Below are positions 5,375 through 7,929 of a stretch of DNA of 7,929 nt, in pieces (position 1 is the first letter of the stretch; each line of letters opens with the position of its first letter). This DNA is from Deltaproteobacteria bacterium. Lineage in GTDB: Bacteria; Desulfobacterota; Syntrophia; Syntrophales; UBA2210. Location: positions 1 to 7,929 of the forward strand of contig JAFGSH010000090.1 in NCBI GenBank assembly GCA_016934695.1, read 5' to 3'. The notes beneath the pieces are model-generated. The model was not told the DNA's origin and made no database searches. It worked only from the letters and a program-made list of their open reading frames with translations. Made by a program: the position numbers and the translations under genes.

Positions 5375-6481
5375 TCACCGCTCCCGCTTTCTCAGGTACA
5401 GGACGACATCGTCTCCCCTGCGGAAGACACGCTCCCAGCGGAGTGCGACCGCGTTGTCCATCCGCGATACCCCCAGATCGCCGATCGCCTCCAGCCCCCT
5501 CCCCACCACCTTCGGGGCGGTGATGACGATCACCCGGTCGAAGAGACCCGCCTGCACAAAGGAGGTGATGGCCCCTGCGCCCCCTTCGACGAGGACCGAG
5601 GAGATCTGCCGTCTCCCCAGCTCTGCCAGAAGCGTCTTCAGATCGAGTGAGCCGGCACGGTCTTTCTCGACAGCCAGTGTCTCGATCCCCCTCTTCTGCA
5701 AGGCCGATATCCTTTCGTCTTCACACAGAGGTCCGGTGACAACCAGCGTCCGCGCGGCATCCTGGTTGTCGAAGACGCGCGCTCCCGGCGGGACCCGCAG
5801 GGAGGGATCGAGGACGATCCTCAGAGGGTTTCTCCCCCTCGCCAGGCGGACCCTCAGGTCCGGGTCATCCGCCATGACCGTGCCGATCCCCACCAGGACG
5901 GCGTCGTGTCCCGCCCTCAGCCGGTGCGCGAATCTGCGAGAGGGCTCGGAGCTGATCCACTGAGAGTGTCCCGTGGCCGTGGCGATCCGCCCGTCGAGGG
6001 TCTGGGCGTATTTCAGCGTGACGAAGGGAATCCCGGTCTTCATAAAGGTAAAGAATTTCTCATTCAGGTCTTCACACTCCCGCTCCAGGACCCCTACCGT
6101 CACCTCTATCCCGTGGCTGCGCAGCGCCTCGATACCCTTCCCGGAGACGAGGGGATTGGGATCAATGCCCCCTACCACCACCCGTGACACCTTCGCCTCG
6201 ATAATCCGGTCGACACAGGGGGGGGTCTTCCCGTGGTGGGAGCAGGGTTCCAGCGTGACATACAGGGTCGCCCCTGTAATGGGTCTCCCGGCATCGGCGA
6301 TCGCGTTGATCTCTGCATGCGCCTCCCCGAACCGCCGGTGGTACCCCTTTCCCAGGATTCTCCCGTCCCTGACGATAACGGCACCCACCATAGGGTTGGG
6401 ACTCGTCCACCCCTCGCCCCTTCGGGCGAGCTTAAGGGCCATCTTCATGTACTGTTCGTCGGTCATGGTCTGTAACCACAT
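5375..6481 (-). CDS. ribD: Bifunctional diaminohydroxyphosphoribosylaminopyrimidine deaminase / 5-amino-6-(5-phosphoribosylamino)uracil reductase
   Basis: 368 aa, normal for RibD, which carries out the second and third steps of riboflavin synthesis from GTP. The N-terminal zinc deaminase domain (about 7-150) has SPNPMVGAVIV (27-37), HAEINAI (55-61) and EPCSHHGKTPPC (78-89); the zinc ligands are H55, C80 and C89, with E57 catalytic. The C-terminal NADPH-dependent reductase domain (about 152-365) shows LKYAQTLDGRIA (156-167), DAVLVGIGTVMADDP (193-207) and VLVEGGAGAITSF (296-308). The ATG at 6481 gives five residues before a second ATG at 6466 (MTDEQYMKMAL), which matches the usual RibD N-terminus better. 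Neither has a clear ribosome binding site. The gene stands apart from other rib genes in this window, leads into the NusG-like gene, and shows no FMN riboswitch in the 148-base upstream region. Confidence 0.96.
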   Translation of the reverse strand: MWLQTMTDEQYMKMALKLARRGEGWTSPNPMVGAVIVRDGRILGKGYHRRFGEAHAEINAIADAGRPITGATLYVTLEPCSHHGKTPPCVDRIIEAKVSRVVVGGIDPNPLVSGKGIEALRSHGIEVTVGVLERECEDLNEKFFTFMKTGIPFVTLKYAQTLDGRIATATGHSQWISSEPSRRFAHRLRAGHDAVLVGIGTVMADDPDLRVRLARGRNPLRIVLDPSLRVPPGARVFDNQDAARTLVVTGPLCEDERISALQKRGIETLAVEKDRAGSLDLKTLLAELGRRQISSVLVEGGAGAITSFVQAGLFDRVIVITAPKVVGRGLEAIGDLGVSRMDNAVALRWERVFRRGDDVVLYLRKRER

Positions 6482-6496
6482 TCGATCCGTTTGTGA

Positions 6497-6565
6497 ACCG
6501 TATACTATATGGCGCCCGCCATGTAAAGAAAAGTAATGATCCCGACCGTATCCGTATTATACGGT
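6497..6565. repeat. CCGTAT motif cluster in the ribD/rfbA divergent region
   Basis: ACCGTATA at 6497-6504 is repeated exactly in inverted orientation at 6558-6565 (TATACGGT). ACCGTAT recurs at 6545-6551. Immediately after it, CCGTAT-T-ATACGG (6552-6564) is a perfect 13-base palindrome. The left copy overlaps the candidate ribD -10, and the right cluster abuts the candidate rfbA -35. That is the layout expected of an operator shared by two divergent genes, but no regulator family is recognised. Confidence 0.5.
6499..6527 (-). promoter_or_regulatory. Candidate sigma-70 promoter for ribD-nusG-like operon
   Basis: On the minus strand, TTTACA (6527-6522, 5/6) is separated by 17 bases from TATACG (6504-6499, 4/6). 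It predicts a transcript start near 6492, giving a leader of only about 11 bases to the ATG at 6481, or 26 to the ATG at 6466. A TATAGT at 6509-6504 is an alternative -10 but lacks a good -35. Confidence 0.4.
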
Positions 6566-6594
6566 TGTCACGCATCCCCGAAATATGCTATGAG
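6565..6594 (+). promoter_or_regulatory. Candidate sigma-70 promoter for rfbA-rfbC
   Basis: TTGTCA (6565-6570, 5/6) is followed after 18 bases by TATGAG (6589-6594) with an extended -10 TG at 6586-6587. The predicted transcript start is near 6601, leaving a leader of about 29 bases that carries the AGAGGAG ribosome binding site of rfbA (6617-6623). The 13-base palindrome ends at the -35. Confidence 0.5.
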
Positions 6595-6629
6595 ACACCT
6601 GAGAAGTGCTGTTCAGAGAGGAGATACCG

Positions 6630-7358
6630 ATGAAGGGAGTCGTTCTCGCGGGGGGACTCGGCACCAGGATGTACCCGCTGACGAAGGTCACGAACAAGCA
6701 TCTGCTGCCGATATATGACAAACCGATGATCTATTATCCGATCACTACCCTGGTCAATGCCGGGATAGACGAGATACTGATCGTAACGGGGGGGAACAAC
6801 GCGGGTGATTTCCTCAAACTGCTGGGCAACGGGAAGGAATTCGGACTCCGTCACCTGAACTACACCTACCAGGAAGGAGAGGGTGGCATAGCGGCCGCCC
6901 TGAGTCTGGCGGAATTCTTCGCGGACCGGGACAAGATTGTTGTCGTCCTCGGTGACAACATCATCGAAAAGAATATCAGGGAAGCGGTCAGAGCCTTCGA
7001 ACGGCAGAAAGACGGGGCAAAGGTCCTGCTCAAGGAGGTCCATGACCCCCAGCGCTTCGGCGTCCCGACATTCGAGAACGGCAGGATCGTCAGGATCGAC
7101 GAGAAACCCTCGAACCCGGCATCTTCATACGCCGTCATCGGGATCTATATGTACGACAGCACGGTCTTCGATTTCATCAGGACCCTGAAGCCCTCCGCCC
7201 GGGGTGAGCTGGAGATAACCGATGTGAACAACTATTACATCGGCAAGGGGAACCTCACCCACGACATCCTGGACGGCTGGTGGACGGACGCGGGAACCTT
7301 TGAATCACTCCAGTACGCGGGGAACATGGTCGCCAAGACGGGGGCAAACAACGGATAA
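6630..7358 (+). CDS. rfbA: Sugar-1-phosphate nucleotidylyltransferase (glucose-1-phosphate thymidylyltransferase, short RmlA type)
   Basis: 242 aa, the short class; RmlA of Escherichia coli and Salmonella is about 290. It joins a sugar-1-phosphate to dTTP (or another NTP) to give an activated nucleotide sugar and pyrophosphate. Visible features are the signature loop GGLGTRMYPLTKVTNK (8-23; R13, K23), YDKPMIYYP (29-37), the metal-binding aspartate in VVLGDNI (D109), RFGVPTF...IDEKPSNP (142-163), GELEITDVNNYYI (192-204) and GWWTDAGT (216-223; D220 is the second likely metal ligand). The missing C-terminal region is the part that forms the allosteric dTDP-rhamnose site in long RmlA, so feedback control may differ. 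The ATG at 6630 has a good ribosome binding site; an in-frame ATG at 6606 does not. It is followed after ten bases by the epimerase gene. dTDP-glucose is the likely product, but substrate choice cannot be read from sequence. Confidence 0.9.
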   Translation: MKGVVLAGGLGTRMYPLTKVTNKHLLPIYDKPMIYYPITTLVNAGIDEILIVTGGNNAGDFLKLLGNGKEFGLRHLNYTYQEGEGGIAAALSLAEFFADRDKIVVVLGDNIIEKNIREAVRAFERQKDGAKVLLKEVHDPQRFGVPTFENGRIVRIDEKPSNPASSYAVIGIYMYDSTVFDFIRTLKPSARGELEITDVNNYYIGKGNLTHDILDGWWTDAGTFESLQYAGNMVAKTGANNG

Positions 7359-7368
7359 GGAGAATAAC

Positions 7369-7824
7369 ATGATCGAGGGTGTTGCAATCAAGAGGCTGCG
7401 GGTCATCCCCGATGAGCGCGGTCGGCTGATGGAGATACTCCGCCGCGATGACGAGGTTTTTCAGGGATTCGGGCAGGTCTACATGACGACCGCCTACCCG
7501 GGGGTGGTCAAGGGGTGGCACTACCACAAGAACCAGTCCGACAACATGGCCGTCGTCAGGGGGACGATGAAGATCGTCCTGTACGACGGGAGGGAGACAT
7601 CACCGACATACAAAGAGGTCAATGAATTCTTCGCCGGGGAGCACAACCCCATCCTGGTCCATATCCCCCCGTACGTCTACCACGGGTTCAAGTGCGTCTC
7701 GCCGGAAGAGGCCATCGTCGTCAACGTCCCAACCGAGGCGTACGAATACGACCGGCCGGACGAGTTCCGCGTCCACCCGCACGAAAACGACATACCCTAC
7801 GACTGGGGAAGAAAAGACGGATAA
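7369..7824 (+). CDS. rfbC: dTDP-4-dehydrorhamnose 3,5-epimerase family protein (RmlC-like cupin, short form)
   Basis: 151 aa, against about 180 for classic RmlC. The single cupin domain shows ERGRLMEILRRDD (16-28), VKGWHYHKNQSDNMAVVRG (47-65) and VHIPPYVYHGFK (97-108). H51 corresponds to the catalytic base in the RGLHYQ segment of RmlC, and H105 to the His of the VPxGFAHGF segment. Tyr-rich TEAYEYDRPDEFRV (122-135) corresponds to the usual NxxxAYxxxxExxI stretch. RmlC epimerises C3 and C5 of dTDP-4-keto-6-deoxyglucose; short relatives include 3- or 5-epimerases and keto-sugar isomerases, so the exact reaction is uncertain. AGGAG (7358-7362) sits six bases before the ATG and overlaps the rfbA stop, so the two are one operon. 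No rmlB or rmlD follows: the unit stops at a terminator 27 bases on, so the 4,6-dehydratase must be elsewhere. Confidence 0.87.
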   Translation: MIEGVAIKRLRVIPDERGRLMEILRRDDEVFQGFGQVYMTTAYPGVVKGWHYHKNQSDNMAVVRGTMKIVLYDGRETSPTYKEVNEFFAGEHNPILVHIPPYVYHGFKCVSPEEAIVVNVPTEAYEYDRPDEFRVHPHENDIPYDWGRKDG

Positions 7825-7851
7825 AGAAGATACACGTTAGCAGCGCGAACA

Positions 7852-7882
7852 AAAAAAGCGGAGAGTCTCTCTCCGCTTTTTT
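7852..7882. terminator. Bidirectional intrinsic terminator after rfbC
   Basis: GCGGAGAG (7858-7865), a TCT loop and CTCTCCGC (7869-7876) form a perfect 8-bp stem. It is flanked by AAAAAA (7852-7857) and TTTTTT (7877-7882), so it terminates transcription from either side. It closes rfbA-rfbC and would also serve a leftward gene ending just to the right. Confidence 0.93.
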
Positions 7883-7902
7883 CATGCTCCGTCCTATGGC
7901 TG

Positions 7903-7929
7903 TCAGTACTCTTTCGTCAGTGTGTCCAG
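7903..7929 (-). CDS. Probable C-terminal end of a leftward gene (partial)
   Basis: On the minus strand, the frame from the right edge reads LDTLTKEY and then TGA at 7905-7903, about 20 bases before the bidirectional terminator. This is what the end of a convergent gene would look like, but eight residues are too few to name it. One other minus frame is also open here but runs into the terminator, which makes it less likely. Confidence 0.3.
   Translation of the reverse strand: MDTLTKEY

Noticed and set aside
6556..6561. Perfect TATAAT on the minus strand as a second ribD promoter.
   Set aside because: No acceptable -35 lies 16-19 bases upstream. The match is a by-product of the CCGTAT palindrome.
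6482..6629. FMN riboswitch upstream of ribD.
   Set aside because: None of the conserved FMN-element segments is visible, the region is only 148 bases, and the candidate ribD leader is very short.

Overview
The window is a GC-rich bacterial chromosome segment, densely packed with short intergenic gaps. It most resembles the former Deltaproteobacteria (Desulfobacterota: sulfate reducers, syntrophs and relatives). Three things suggest this: an AhbB-type siroheme decarboxylase beside hemL, an ATP synthase c subunit with an N-terminal signal-like extension, and an RNase Z-like protein of a type I associate with that group. The assignment is inference from gene content; there is no rRNA or other marker gene.

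Left part, minus strand (1-2642): a three-gene unit ahbB - hemL - large membrane protein, reading leftward. ahbB and hemL abut with no spacer. HemL makes 5-aminolevulinate, the first tetrapyrrole precursor, and AhbB acts late in the siroheme-to-heme route, so the pair covers two steps of one pathway. The third gene is cut by the left edge. It is a polytopic membrane protein of the PTPS-related/GT-C glycosyltransferase-like type.

Centre (2643-4863): a divergent promoter region leads rightward into a stand-alone atpE closed by a strong intrinsic terminator. Convergent to it is a small GGQ-containing release-factor-like protein (ribosome rescue type). Divergent from that gene is an RNase Z-like metallo-beta-lactamase protein. 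The promoters of these last two lie so close to their start codons that both mRNAs may be leaderless.

Right part (4870-7824): on the minus strand, ribD (riboflavin synthesis) is followed after one base by a NusG-paralogue of the UpxY/RfaH-like class. That gene contains a perfect 28-bp palindrome. Divergent from ribD is a compact two-gene operon, rfbA-rfbC (sugar-1-phosphate nucleotidylyltransferase and cupin sugar epimerase), which makes nucleotide sugars for surface glycans and ends at a very clear bidirectional terminator. The ribD/rfbA intergenic region holds repeated CCGTAT motifs on both strands. The last bases probably carry the C-terminal end of another leftward gene.

No CRISPR array, tRNA, insertion sequence or phage feature was seen. 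Nothing here is clearly a new multi-gene system. The points most worth a second look are the NusG-paralogue with its internal palindrome facing a sugar operon, and the paired leaderless promoters.
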